64,000 nucleotides of DNA, from NCBI GenBank assembly GCA_030998225.1, contig JAPYXD010000045.1, forward strand, positions 1,426,001 to 1,490,000, in the 5' to 3' direction. The notes under the pieces are model-generated. The model was not told the origin of the DNA. It was given only the letters and a program-made list of their open reading frames with translations, and made no database searches. Shown one piece after another: positions 54,126 through 64,000 of the stretch. This DNA comes from Diplolepis rosae. Lineage: Eukaryota > Arthropoda > Insecta > Hymenoptera > Diplolepididae. The position numbers were made by a program, and so were the translations under genes. Position 1 is the stretch's first letter. Every line of letters begins with the position of its first letter.

Positions 54126-54440
54126 CCCTAGCGGACCCGGATGAGAGAACGGTCATAGAATACTCTGACCGTTCTATGACCTCGCATCATTACGGCTAAG
54201 AACGGTAAAAAAGGCATCAAAAGCTTTGCAATTATGATTCTGTGGCGAAATTTGGATTAGAAGGTGAAGCAATAAATACAATTATCTTATTTTTCAGCGA
54301 TAAAAACTAGAAAAACATAATACCTGTCATTGAAATCAGTGCATTGGTTCACAATTGGCGGAAAGTCTCCACCGTGAAGGTTTACTATGGGTGGAGACGT
54401 TCCGCAAATGGTGAACCACTGCACTGTCTTCAATGACAGG
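54126..54440. mobile_element. CCCTAGCG-family MITE, right half lost, in copia
   Basis: Starts CCCTAGCGGACCCGGATGAG and runs through the left arm and the core hairpin (CTGTCATTGAAATCAGTGCA, ending CAATGACAGG at 54440). The copia frame restarts at once (WLDAVNREL). The right arm and probably a little copia sequence were deleted together. An artificial open frame fuses the MITE core to RT. Confidence 0.85.
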
Positions 54441-54736
54441 TGGTTAGATGCTGTAAACAGAGAATTGAATTCAATAAAAGAAAATGAAACTTGGATTGAA
54501 ATAGATAAACCAAATAATGCCAAAATTTTAGATACTAAATGGGTATTTACATACAAAGATTTAGAAAAGAAAAATGAATTCAAATATAAGGCAAGGTTAG
54601 TTGTAAGGGGTTTTCAGCAAGATAGAAATAGAAGTTTTGACGATATTTATTCTCCCGTTGCTAGAATGGTCACTATAAATGCATTTCTAATAATCAGTAA
54701 TCAGTGAAGGCATTACTTCCAACAAGTTGATGTAAA

Positions 54737-55622
54737 CCCAAATAGCAATTGATTGACCCAACGATCGGTACATTTTGATTGAGTAAATTGAATTTAGGGA
54801 ATAGCTAGGTGAAATTGTACAGTCATGAAGAAGACAAACGACGTTTTCGGTTCTCTATAAATAGGCAATAGGTGCCCCATTATGTCGCAACTGAATGTAT
54901 CATTTATTGCCCTCTCTTGGCGTCGCATCTTATGGCAATCAATACCAAATTCTCTAATGAAATTGAATAACGAGTTCCTATCGACTTTTTCTGAGATTAT
55001 TTTTCTTCGAATGACGAACAATAGTTAAAACTCAATCACGGCACAATTCTCATCGATGGTGGCGATTACAATGAGTACATGCAGTTATTGACAAATCTAT
55101 TGTGATTACCTACACCATGCAGAGAATTCGTCATTTATGCGACAATTGATTACGGATAGAATAGCTTTCGTTAAATAGTATTTTCTTTGCGTAAAGTGAA
55201 GTCCAACGCAATACGATGAATTACTCATCATATATGAGGTTATGATGAAACTAGATGATCTAAATTAGTAAATTAATTCACGAATAGAATTGAATAACAA
55301 TGGGTGATATATTGCAACAATGAATGACCGATAATACCCAATTTATTGCCCATTTATGACTGATCTATTGAGCAGTTTGCTCGTCTCTTTAGTACGTCAC
55401 ATAATGATTAATATAAGGGCATTCAAAATCGAGAAAATAATCTCACAAAAACATCAACAACATCTCACAATTAAAGCCCCATAAATCGTGTGCTTTAAAG
55501 GACATCCATGATTCAGCCATAAATGTTCTGTTATTCAGTCGCATCTTACGTCATTTATTGCCCAATACAACTGAATTCAATTCACCGTCAATTCTACAAT
55601 TGATGCTCTAACTGCTTTTTGG
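54737..55622. mobile_element. Non-autonomous element in copia RT
   Basis: 886 bases. The ends CCCAAATAGCAATTGATTGA and the imperfect inverse (CCAAAAAGCAGTTAGAGCA) match at about two thirds of positions. AAA on both sides (54734-54736, 55623-55625) is a candidate 3-base target duplication. Removing it restores the RT frame VDVKTAF. The interior repeats short ATTGCCC/CAATTGA words. No ORF. Confidence 0.75.
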
Positions 55623-55990
55623 AAAGACAGCGTTTTCAAACGGAACAATTGCTGATGATATTTATATTTATCCACCTGAATGTATTAACTGCAGAAAGAG
55701 TAAAGTTCTTTAGTTGAAAAAATCATTACATGGACTTCGACAGTCATCAAAATGTTGGAATGAAGAAATAAATAGTTATTTATTAGAATTAGGGTATATG
55801 AGATCTGAAAATGATATTTGCCTATACATTCTGAATCATGAAGGTTGAATGTAGATGATATTATCTTGTCTGGGCCAAATTTGAAAGTAATTGATGAAAT
55901 TAAAGTTAAGCTGATGAAAAGATTTAAAACGAAAGATAAAGGGGAACTTAATCATTTTTTGGGATTACAAATAACATATGATAGAGAACC

Positions 55991-56709
55991 ACCAACGACT
56001 TAGCTTGATTCTAACCGCCGAAACCCAATCGACGAAGCCTTTAAACTCGAGACTAACTCTTAGATTACTAAGAGTTGTCTCAACTTCTTTTTTCTCTGAG
56101 ACACTCAGATCCCTGAGTCTCTCCCTCTTTCTCTCTTTCTGAGACTTACTCTTAGATTACTAAGAGTTATCTCAGCCTCTTCACTCTCAGAGACACTCAG
56201 ATCCCTGAGTATCTCCATCTCTTTTTCTTACTATTTCGAGACTTAATCTTAGATCCCTAAGAGTTTGTCTCTCTCTCTCTCTCCTTCTCTCTGAGACCTA
56301 CTCTTAGATCACTAAGAGTTATCTCAGTCTTTTCACTCTTTGAGACACTTAGATCCCTGAGTCTCTCCCTCTTTCTCTCTTTCTGAGACATACTCTTAGA
56401 TCACTAAGAGTTATCTCAGCCTCTTCACTCTTAGAGACACTCAGATCCCTGAGTATCTCCATCTCTTTTTCTTACTATTTCGAGACTCAATCTTAGATCC
56501 CTAAGAGTTTCTCTCTCTCTCTCTCTCCCTCTCTCTCTCTCTGAGACTTACTCTTAGATTACCAAGAGTTATCTCAGTCTTTCCACTCTTCGAGACACTC
56601 AGATCCCTGAGTGTCTTTAGCTCATTCTACGAATCGAATGACTACTCGCTCCGACTAGTATAAAGTTCTATCGCCTACTCAGACTACCACGTTAGGACCT
56701 TATCATATG
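55991..56709. repeat. Hairpin-forming minisatellite in copia RT
   Basis: Twelve units of about 43-60 bases from 56049 to about 56635. Each starts GAGAC and holds a short palindrome: ACTCTTAGATTACTAAGAGT or ACTCAGATCCCTGAGT types in alternating order, followed by a C/T-rich spacer. Units repeat in groups of five (group starts 56049, 56293, 56543). Unrelated flanks (55991-56048, 56636-56709) may be element ends. Confidence 0.85.
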
Positions 56710-57495
56710 TTTTGCTCTGAACTATTTCAGTCGATTTCAAGATAAAGCTTCAGATGAAGCATGGGAATATTTGAAAAGAGTATTTAAATATTTAAAGGGG
56801 ACGATTAATTTTGCTCTAGAATATACTAGATCTGACGTTAAAGAAAGTTTGATATGCTTTGTTGATTCAGATTATGACAGTGATTTATCCGATAGAAAAT
56901 CTGTAACAGGATTCGTTTTTAAGATATGCAATAATACTGTACTGTGGGCCACGTGTAAGCAAAATTGTGTTTCTACACCAACTAAAGACGCTGAGTTAGT
57001 TACACTTTGTACAGCAGTAAGTGAGGGATTGTGGTTGAGAAAACTGTTGAATGATTTTAGTATTATTGTAAAGAGCATAACGTTCTATAAAGATAATCAG
57101 GGTTGTATTTCTATAATTAAAAATCCATCAAATAATAGACGTAAAAAACATGGATATAAAGTATAACTTTGTTTCTGATAATTACAAGAAGAAAAATATA
57201 AATTTAATTTTCATTGAAAGTCGTAATCAACAAGCAGATGTTTTAACCAAAGGCTTACCTGCCATTGCATTTAATAAGTTTAGAAATCTATTAGGCTTGA
57301 AGGATTTAGGATTTTATTCAAATGTAGCGCGTAAACGTAGACGAGCCTTGAGGATTGAGCGTGTGGATATTGTAGACAGAGCTTTATGGTCAGCCTTGTA
57401 AGTGTGTATGAGAAAAAAATAAAAAGGTAGATGTGGCAACGTGAGGTCCTCATAGTGAAATTGTTGTAAGAAAGAAAGAAAGTTATTTTATACTA

Positions 57496-57972
57496 CACTG
57501 GGAAAAAAACATGGTGACATCAACGGGAAGGATTCCCGTCGCCAATTTCACGTTGACGTAGCGTTGCTCTCCCGGTGAATCACCGGTGCTATTCAACGTT
57601 GCACTGACGGTAGAACCAACGTAAAATCACCCAAAAATAATCAGCTCTGGCAATACTCGCGATTGTTCTTTGCAGTTCTTTTGTTTTCCCAATAAATGTT
57701 TTCCTAATTATATATTGGTATTTAAAAGCAAAGCACTGCCAATTTCATTATGGATATGAAATTGCGTCATCGTGTAATATTTTCAAATTACACGGCGCTC
57801 CAGCGCTAACATTCCCGGTGAATTGACGGGGCTGACATAGCTGGATTAACGTGAGTTTTCAACGCTACATTGGCGGTGGCAGCACGTTAACCTAACGTTT
57901 TAAAGGCGCCGATGCTCCTTCCCGTCAATGCAACAGGATTTTCCGTATAACCTGACAGTTTTTTTCCCAGTG
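57496..57972. mobile_element. CACTGGGAAAAA-ended MITE
   Basis: 477 bases with perfect inverted ends CACTGGGAAAAAAAC, flanked by TA (57494-57495 and 57973-57974). GC-rich subterminal parts carry several ACGTTGA/AACGTTG words and CCCGGTGAAT motifs in both halves. Absent from the 5' LTR. No ORF. Confidence 0.88.
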
Positions 57973-58021
57973 TAAGAACATTTTGATATCAAAGTAAGAA
58001 TACATTTCGTTTATATTGTGT

Positions 58022-61000
58022 ACACGGAGAAACATAGTTGAAGTAATTTTACTCAACTCTGTCGATTAAACTTTTGACATAAGGACCGTTGAAAATCTAT
58101 TAAATCCTAGTAGTGTAAAATGAATTTAATAAATATCTAATTCACCCAAAGTCAATAAAAATAAGCGTTACATAGGAAATAGTAAGGTGTTGAGTAAAAC
58201 GTTATCGACGACAGGGCACCAACATGCGTCAGTGGGTTAACATGAAATGTATAAGTATATCACCGACGCTTGAGGTGCTTCAAACCGTAGTTGAGTAAAA
58301 TGACCATTGGGCGTATTATTTGAACTGGCAATGGTATGGTTAAATTAAATAAATAAAAAAAAATTCTTACCTCAAGCCTGCCATTAGTCATTCGATACAT
58401 ACATACATACATGAACAGCATACAATTGCATTCACACCATTCAGTCGCAGCCAATCATGATTTCTATCACAAATACACATAAACATATAACCTTACATAT
58501 ATAAACCTAATAACTACAATTATATGTAGTACGATACGCTTTCGTCGAATCATGCACAAGCTTGCTTACGATCCTCAGACATAAAACTTGGAACTTTCTT
58601 ATATAGTGACTGCAAGAGTTATTCAGAGCTTGTGAGAGTAAGTGTCGTCAATAAAGTTTTTGAGCCTTACTCAAGTAAAAATAAATCAACTTTTTTCATA
58701 AATTATTCATAAAATATTTTTCTAAATTAATATAATTAATTAATAAATTATTATAATTATGATTGTTTATATATATACAATAATTATTAATTGATATTTA
58801 GTATACATTTTTATTCTAACTACGTATGAAGTTTAATGAAACTAAAGTTTGAAATTTACATTTAAAAATTGCATTATTATCAAAAAGTATCTTGTGTAAA
58901 AACTTTTAAAAGAAGTTTTTTTATTTTCCGTGTTGTAAATTTTCAAAATATGGATTTTACAATTGCGATTTCCAAATTATTATTGTCCCTAATAAATTGA
59001 TGTGCAATCTAAATCCTGTGTAGATTTTTCAAATTTTATGTAATACACTTATCAAGACTTTTGTTGTTTAAATTTTCATGAAATGAATATGATTTTAAAA
59101 AACTAAAGTGAAAAAGATAGAAGTAATTATAAATTAATTAAGAACAAATTTTGTATCACGAATTTATTGAACTTACAGAATTTATATAACTAGATTGTGT
59201 GAAACGAACAGACAAAAGACAATCAAACACGACTGCAGTACAGTGAATTTTTAAAATCAAAGTGTAATCCACTATTTTGGATTTAGAGAGTACTAAAATA
59301 AACGGTTATTCTATTTTGTATGTTTTTAATTGATTTTGATTATTAAGTATTATAACTTGGAGCATCAATATGCTGAAAATTCAACAGGTTTTTCAAATTA
59401 AAAATATTTGATGTGTGCCCAAGACGTAGATTACTTTCATTCGTTCCTGCGTGAATAGATATAGCTGGTGGAATAAATCTTGCGATTCACGGTTTACTCA
59501 ACTCTCGATTGAAGCGTAGAGTAGAATGAACGGAAAGCTCTACTATTTTTGTGATTTAATAAAAGATTGGTTTTTTATAATTATATTACGAGTAATAATA
59601 TATATGGCGTGTTCCATAGCAAATCGGACGGGTTCAGGACTCCATGTTTCCGATTTCCATGAAATTTTAAGGATTGATAAACTAACATAAATAATGAAGA
59701 AACACAAAATTTCAGATTATTTCATGTATTATTTAAAAAGTTATGGAATAAACGAACAAAAAAAATATTTTTGTTCTTTTTCAATTATTTAAAAACTGAA
59801 ACTAGGAAAAATTCTAAGAAAAATTACACAAACGTATCATTAGATGGCCGGTGTAGCAGTATTTTTTGGGAAAATTTTGACTCCAAATTTAATGATAAAA
59901 AAAATGTTTTTTTCAAATAAATTGATTTTTTGAAAAAACGCCATCTTTGAAAAATCTGAAAAAATTCATAATGATAGCCGCAAGTATTACGCAAATTTTA
60001 GGTATATAATTAAGGTGCGCACTCAAAAATTGTGCGAAATATGAATTCTATTGTAAAGTGATGCGCGTGGAATCACGATCTTCGATCGACGGTGTCGGGC
60101 GCAAAGTTCCACTAATGTTCTATTACTATCTGCTTTTTCGAGAACGTTACTATCAAAAAGTGATGGGACGTGATTATTAATTGTTTAATTATCGCTTTAT
60201 ACTCATAACATATGAATAATGTAATGAGTTTTATGATTATACATAAATTATCAAAAAATAATTTTTTTTATTATCATGAAAATAAATTTGTTCGTAAAAA
60301 ATCCACGAACAAATTTTTTACGTCAGAAAGTATGAAGAGTGATATATTATTAATATTGATTTATTATTATTGATATATTATCAATATTATTGTATTCGAG
60401 AGATTTTTGGAACCGAATGGTACCTGGAGGCCGTGAGAAGGAAGATTTTGCGAGTCATTCACCGATTTCTGGTAATTTTAACAATTAAGAAAGAAAACAT
60501 AAATGCTTGGAAGGAACAAATCTTATTATTTCCTATCCTTCTAAAACTTCATCTTTTATAACTCTTATCCTGTATGTGTTGCAAAGGAGAGCATTTTTTT
60601 TTTACATGTTTGAATTTATTGAGAAAATGCTCTGGGAATGCCCTTAAACTGCTTTCATTTGAATCTGCGAGTATAATCTATTAAGAGGAAAATGATTTTT
60701 AAGCTGAGGCTTGATAAATTATTTATAGATCAGCACGTGATGATTTCACCATATTTCTATTTGTATCGAGAGTGAAAAATCACGTAATATTCATTTACGG
60801 TTTTTGTTTTTGTATGGATTACAACAATGTTTCCCTTTTTGTCGAATCATGTCAACTGCTCTTTGAAAATAAACTCTCGTGGATTTTTTACCAACTAATT
60901 TATTTTCATGATAATAAAAAAAATTATTTGTTTGATAATTTATGTATAATTATAAAACTCATTACATTATTCATATGTTATGAGTATAAAGCGATAATTA

Positions 61001-61777
61001 AATAATTAATAATCACTTCCCATCACTTTTTGACAGTAACGTTCTCGAAAAAGCAGATAGTAATAGAACATTAGTGGAACTTGCGCCCGACACCCGTCGA
61101 TCGAAGATTGTGATTCCACGCACATCACTTTACAAACAAATTCATATTTCGCACAATTTTTGAGTGCGCACCTTAATTATATACCTACAATTTGCGTAAT
61201 ACTTGCAGCTATCACTATGAATTTTTTCAGATTTTTCAAAAATGGCGTTTTTTCAAAAAATCAATTTGTTTGAAAAAAAACATTTTTTTTATCATTAAAT
61301 TTGGAGTCAAAATTTTCCCAAAAAATACTGCTACACCGGCCATCTAATGATACGCTTGTGTAATTTTTCTCAGAATTTTTCCTAGTTTCAGTTTTTAAAT
61401 AATTGGAAAAGAACAAAAATATTTTTTTTGTTCCTTTATCCCATAACTTTTTAAATAATGCATGAATTAATCTCAAAATTGTGGGTTTCTTCATTATTTA
61501 TGTTAGTTCATCAATCCTTAAAATTTCAAGGAAATCGGAAACATAGAGTCCTGAACCCGTCCGATTTCCCATGGAACACGCCATATATTTAAAAAAATTT
61601 AATGCACGCTTTCATACTTCACCCTACACTTCTGAATTTTACTCAACCTTGATTCATTTTTGAACATTCAATATATCGCAAATAATTACAATGATACTAA
61701 ATAACTTCTAACTTGTCCATATGTCCCAAATTTGATCGGAACTTGAGTAAAATTACTTCAAATATTTTTCTCCGTGT
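58022..61777. mobile_element. ACACGGAGAAA-ended element containing a second element
   Basis: Ends ACACGGAGAAACATAGTTGA and the close inverse; the inverted repeat continues through AGTAATTTTACTCAA. Absent from the 5' LTR copy. Without the nested element (59606-61582) it is about 1.8 kb. TTGAGTAAAAT-type words recur inside. No transposase. The target duplication is unclear because of GTGT repeats. Confidence 0.8.
59606..61582. mobile_element. Complete long-TIR element (GGCGTGTTCC family)
   Basis: Ends GGCGTGTTCCATAGCAAATC and GGCGTGTTCCATGGGAAATC (inverted) inside ATATAT on both sides. The inverted arms are about 680 bases each (59606-60285 and 60900-61582) with high identity, including CATTAGATGGCCG and a TCGATCGACGGTGTCGG stretch. 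The 600-base centre has one 63-residue open frame (60370-60561, with WYLEAVRRKILRVIHRFLVI), too short and unrecognised to call a transposase. Non-autonomous copies: 11139-11697 with 20676-21206. Confidence 0.88.
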
Positions 61778-61889
61778 GTTAGAAGAGAATAAAACTTATA
61801 TATTTTAAGAAGAAGATTCTGTATCTTATGAATATTATTGCACGCACCTACCCCTCACAAGACAAATTACATAGGAAAACACTCTGAAA

Positions 61890-62000
61890 TCCTCGCCTCT
61901 ACTTGAAATAAAATTTGACCTTGAAATATTGATTTTCAAGGTCAACAATGTTTCGAGGAATTTTATAACTATTTTTTACGTATTCAAAACATCAAATTTT
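61890..62000 (-). repeat. Palindromic repeat flanking copia, right copy (inverted)
   Basis: Inverted, diverged counterpart of 42730-42830: ATAAAATTTGACCTTGAAAT followed by ATTTTCAAGGTCAACAATG. Confidence 0.6.
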
Positions 62001-62059
62001 GCCTAAAACCATTAAATATTTCCTTGGCCTGCAAGTGAATAGTATTATATCCATAATTC

Positions 62060-62250
62060 TGTAATATTTATTTTGGCTTGGGGTCAGCTTAGTTTCTAAT
62101 TATTTATGTCATCGAGGACATAAACATTAGGAAGGCAAACGTTTCGGCCACAGATGGGGGCCCTCTTCAGTGCCAATTAGCTTAATTGTAACCTTTAAAT
62201 ATTTATTAACTAATACATGCAATTAAGAAATATATGGTATTTTTTGTTTT
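62060..62250 (-). mobile_element. Penelope-type terminal repeat fragment with hammerhead-like motif
   Basis: On the minus strand: CTGAAGAGGGCCCCCATCTG, then TGGCCGAAACGTTTGCC. The CTGANGA core, a GGCC/GGCC stem with loop and the CGAAAC core resemble hammerhead ribozymes found in Penelope-like element termini. One core base differs from the CUGAUGA consensus. No coding sequence nearby. Confidence 0.5.
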
Positions 62251-63040
62251 TTTCTTTTTGCTTATTAATTAAGAATAGAGTACACATGCAGAAAAACTTA
62301 TGAGTAAGTGAGTTTCTAGGTGTGAAGAACCAGGCCGTTCCAAAAACTGCTCCAACAAGTAATCCTCTCCCACAGGAACCGTGAAAAATGCGGCCGCGGA
62401 ACGCACTCCCTCAAGGGCACATATATAAATACAATTATTTCAAATCAGAAAGAAACAACACACGGGAGAATATAACGTGGGTCCTTGGTAAAGCACGCAC
62501 AGCAAACCACACATATGCACGAGCACCAGAAGTAAAGGACACTGAAGTTAAAACAATCAGAACATTGCAATTGGTACAGAAAAATTTATTTATTTTCTCA
62601 AAAACCACAGAGATGACAGACGGATGTAAGTCCACCACTCTGCTACATGGCTAGAAGAAAACTGATTTGGGAATAACTCGTGTTTAGGAAGACAAGTGTT
62701 CAGAGTTTGACGTATATGGAGAGCATTCTCCATGATAGGTCAGGTTCCAACACCAAGGGTGATACACAGTCAAAATTTACTTTAATGTCCCCGGCACTTG
62801 AGATTTCTATGTGCTCAAGCGTCCAAGGAAAGCAAACCCCTACCACGTGTTCGAAGAATTCTGTAAGGAAAGGCACTCAATACGGTCCCGGCGTCGTAAA
62901 AATTAAACACATTTTTGTGGATATAGAAAGTAAAATGCAGGTAAGGTGGAAATTCACGAAAAATTAATTTCCTGGTTTTTCGAAACCTCTGATTCTTAAT
63001 AACTGGAACCCGGAAAAATACAATATTAAGTTTATAAGTA
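62251..63040. other. No recognised gene
   Basis: Two plus-strand frames (62388-62654, 62680-62967) and a minus-strand frame (62435-62638) are open, without motifs. Composition is less AT-rich than average. May be remains of an unidentified element. Confidence 0.35.
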
Positions 63041-64000
63041 TGATGTCCGAGTTTTTCGGATTATAAGACTGCTGTAAAGTGGTAAAATATTACGCGAGCT
63101 ATTCAAACTCTGATTTGAATAGAGAGATCAATTAATACGGTAACACTACGGATTCTGAGACTAATAAAAAGTTGCAAAGTGATGCGCGAGCACTTCAGAC
63201 TCTGACTTTAAGTGGCCAAGTAATGCGCGAGTTCTTGGGAGTATGAGAATTTTTATAAAGTGGCCAAGTAATACGCGAGATTTCCGGACTCTGACTTAAA
63301 ATAAGGTGGCCAAGTAATGCGCGAGTTCTTAGGAGTATAAGAGTTTTTATAAAGTGGCAAAGTAATACGCGAGATTTCCGGACTCTGACTTTAAGTAAGG
63401 TGGCCAAGTAATGCGTGAATTCTTAGGAGTATAAGAATTTTTATAAAGTGGCCAAGTAATACGCGAGATTTCCGGGCTCTGACTTAAAATAAGGTGGCCA
63501 AGTAATGCGCGAGTTCTTAGGAGTATAAGAGTTTTTATAAAGTGGCAAAGTAATACGCGAGATTTCCGGACTCTGACTTTAAGTAAGGTGGCCAAGTAAT
63601 GCGTGAATTCTTAGGAGTATAAGAATTTTTATAAAGTGGCCAAGTAATACGCGAGATTTCCGGACTCTGACTTTAAGTAAGGTGGCCAAGTAATGCGTGA
63701 ATTCTTAGGAGTATAAGAATTTTTATAAAGTGGCCAAGTAATACGCGAGATTTCCGGGCTCTGACTTAAAATAAGGTGGCCAAGTAATGCGCGAGTTCTT
63801 AGGAGTATAAGAGTTTTTATAAAGTGGCAAAGTAATACGCGAGATTTCCGGACTCTGACTTTAAATAAGGTGGCCAAGTAATGCGCGAATTCTTAGGAGT
63901 ATAAGAATTTTTATAAAGTGGCCAAGTAATACGCGAGATTTCCGGACTCTGACTTTAAGTAAGGTGGCCAAGTAATGCGCGAGTTCTTAGGAGTATAAGA
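63041..64000. repeat. 94-base tandem satellite, continues past window end
   Basis: GTGGCCAAGTAATGCG recurs at 63212, 63306, 63400, 63494, 63588, 63682, 63776, 63870 and 63964, exactly 94 bases apart. Each unit is a dimer of two related 47-base halves (GTGGCCAAGTAATGCGCGAG and GTGGCAAAGTAATACGCGAG). Units come in two variants (ending GAGTTCTTAGG or GAATTCTTAGG). The array fades into degenerate copies between 63041 and 63200. Open minus-strand frames here are translations of the repeat and not genes. Confidence 0.95.

Larger units (their letters stand above)
54441..57401 (+). pseudogene. copia reverse transcriptase and RNase H, three times interrupted
   Basis: RT begins WLDAVNRELNSIKENETWIE, then TKWVFTYKDLEKKNEFKYKA, ARLVVRGFQQDRNRSFDDIY, and is cut at 54737 by a MITE. 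It resumes at 55623 with TAFSNGTIADDIYIYPPE, KSLHGLRQSSKCWNEEINSY and the catalytic region, where the Tyr of YVDD is Asn (NVDDIILSG). At 55991 it is replaced by a minisatellite with loss of some RT. It resumes near 56710: ALNYFSRFQDKASDEAWEYL, RNase H FVDSDYDSDLSDRKSVTGFV, and NQQADVLTKGLPAIAFNKFR. There is no stop before the LTR; the frame ends inside it at 57399-57401. Confidence 0.85.
42891..61859 (+). mobile_element. Ty1/copia element, about 19 kb with nested insertions
   Basis: LTRs (42891-43705 and 57323-61859), an initiator tRNA-Met type primer site, and gag, protease, integrase, RT and RNase H in copia order, all on the plus strand. Without insertions it would be about 5.5-6 kb. Inserted elements: a MITE in the 5' LTR; a piggyBac-like element at 44922; a mariner at 46109 that contains a gypsy; MITEs at 54126 and 54737; a minisatellite at 55991; and in the 3' LTR a MITE at 57496 and a TIR element at 58022 with a second element inside. 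No matching 5-base target duplication was found at the two ends. Confidence 0.88.
57323..61859 (+). repeat. 3' LTR of copia, with two insertions
   Basis: Starts TGTAGCGCGTAAACGTAGAC and ends GCACGCACCTACCCCTCACA. Inserted MITE at 57496-57972 and TIR element at 58022-61777. Outside them it matches the 5' LTR closely, including AAGAACATTTTGATATCAAA and AATAAAACTTATATATTTTA. Confidence 0.85.

Noticed and set aside
54794..55021. Minus-strand ORF in the copia-inserted element
   Set aside because: Lies in a MITE interior with recurring short words; no motif and no support.
58260..58454. Minus-strand 64-codon ORF in the ACACGGAG element
   Set aside because: Covers a TACA/TGTA microsatellite-like run and has no recognisable domain.
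63195..63877. Three near-identical minus-strand ORFs
   Set aside because: They are translations of the 94-base satellite repeated in register (94 is not a multiple of 3, so frames recur by chance), not a gene family.
63041..64000. CRISPR-like array
   Set aside because: There are no unique spacers; the whole 94-base unit is repeated, and the genome context is eukaryotic.

Overview
The window looks like intergenic, transposon-dense DNA from an AT-rich arthropod genome, most likely an insect. The evidence is the mix of element families: mariner, Tc1-like, pogo-, hAT- and piggyBac-type DNA elements; Ty3/gypsy and Ty1/copia retroelements; Jockey-like and R1-like LINEs; Penelope-like elements; and many MITEs. 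The species cannot be named from sequence alone. No intact host gene was found. The only convincing host-type gene is a THAP-domain gene on the minus strand at 1-1594. It runs off the left edge and carries a frameshift, an in-frame stop and a lost zinc-binding histidine. A 58-codon open frame in a CpG-rich stretch at 22050 could be a first exon.

Layout. 1-1.6 kb: broken THAP gene. 1.8-7 kb: MITEs, a tRNA-derived repeat and a copia tail. 7-9.3 kb: a LINE split by a mariner. 11.1-21.2 kb: a 9-kb Ty3/gypsy element (with its own MITE) inserted into a long-inverted-repeat MITE. 21.2-26.7 kb: CpG-rich DNA, a MITE, a mariner and a truncated Tc1/mariner element. 26.7-42.6 kb: gypsy relics, a 1.3-kb palindromic element, hAT and other MITEs, two LINE relics, an unclassified transposase-like relic, and a Penelope-like relic. 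Two mariners and a long-TIR Tc1/mariner element are inserted in the relics of this stretch. 42.9-61.9 kb: one Ty1/copia element of about 19 kb, swollen by nested insertions. It holds a piggyBac-like element, a mariner that itself contains a minus-strand gypsy (which contains a perfect 248-bp inverted repeat), three further MITEs, a hairpin-forming minisatellite, and a two-level insertion in the 3' LTR. 62-63 kb: a Penelope-type terminal repeat with a ribozyme-like motif. 63.0-64.0 kb: a 94-bp tandem satellite running off the right edge.

Almost every coding relic has stops, frameshifts or missing catalytic segments, so nothing here looks autonomous. Target-site duplications and interrupted reading frames still give a clear relative order of insertions.

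I found no new enzymatic or defence system. The items most worth attention are structural: the identical inverted repeat, the hairpin minisatellite inside copia, a MITE family that keeps its core but has changed its subterminal repeats, and the long-TIR element families with no transposase here.
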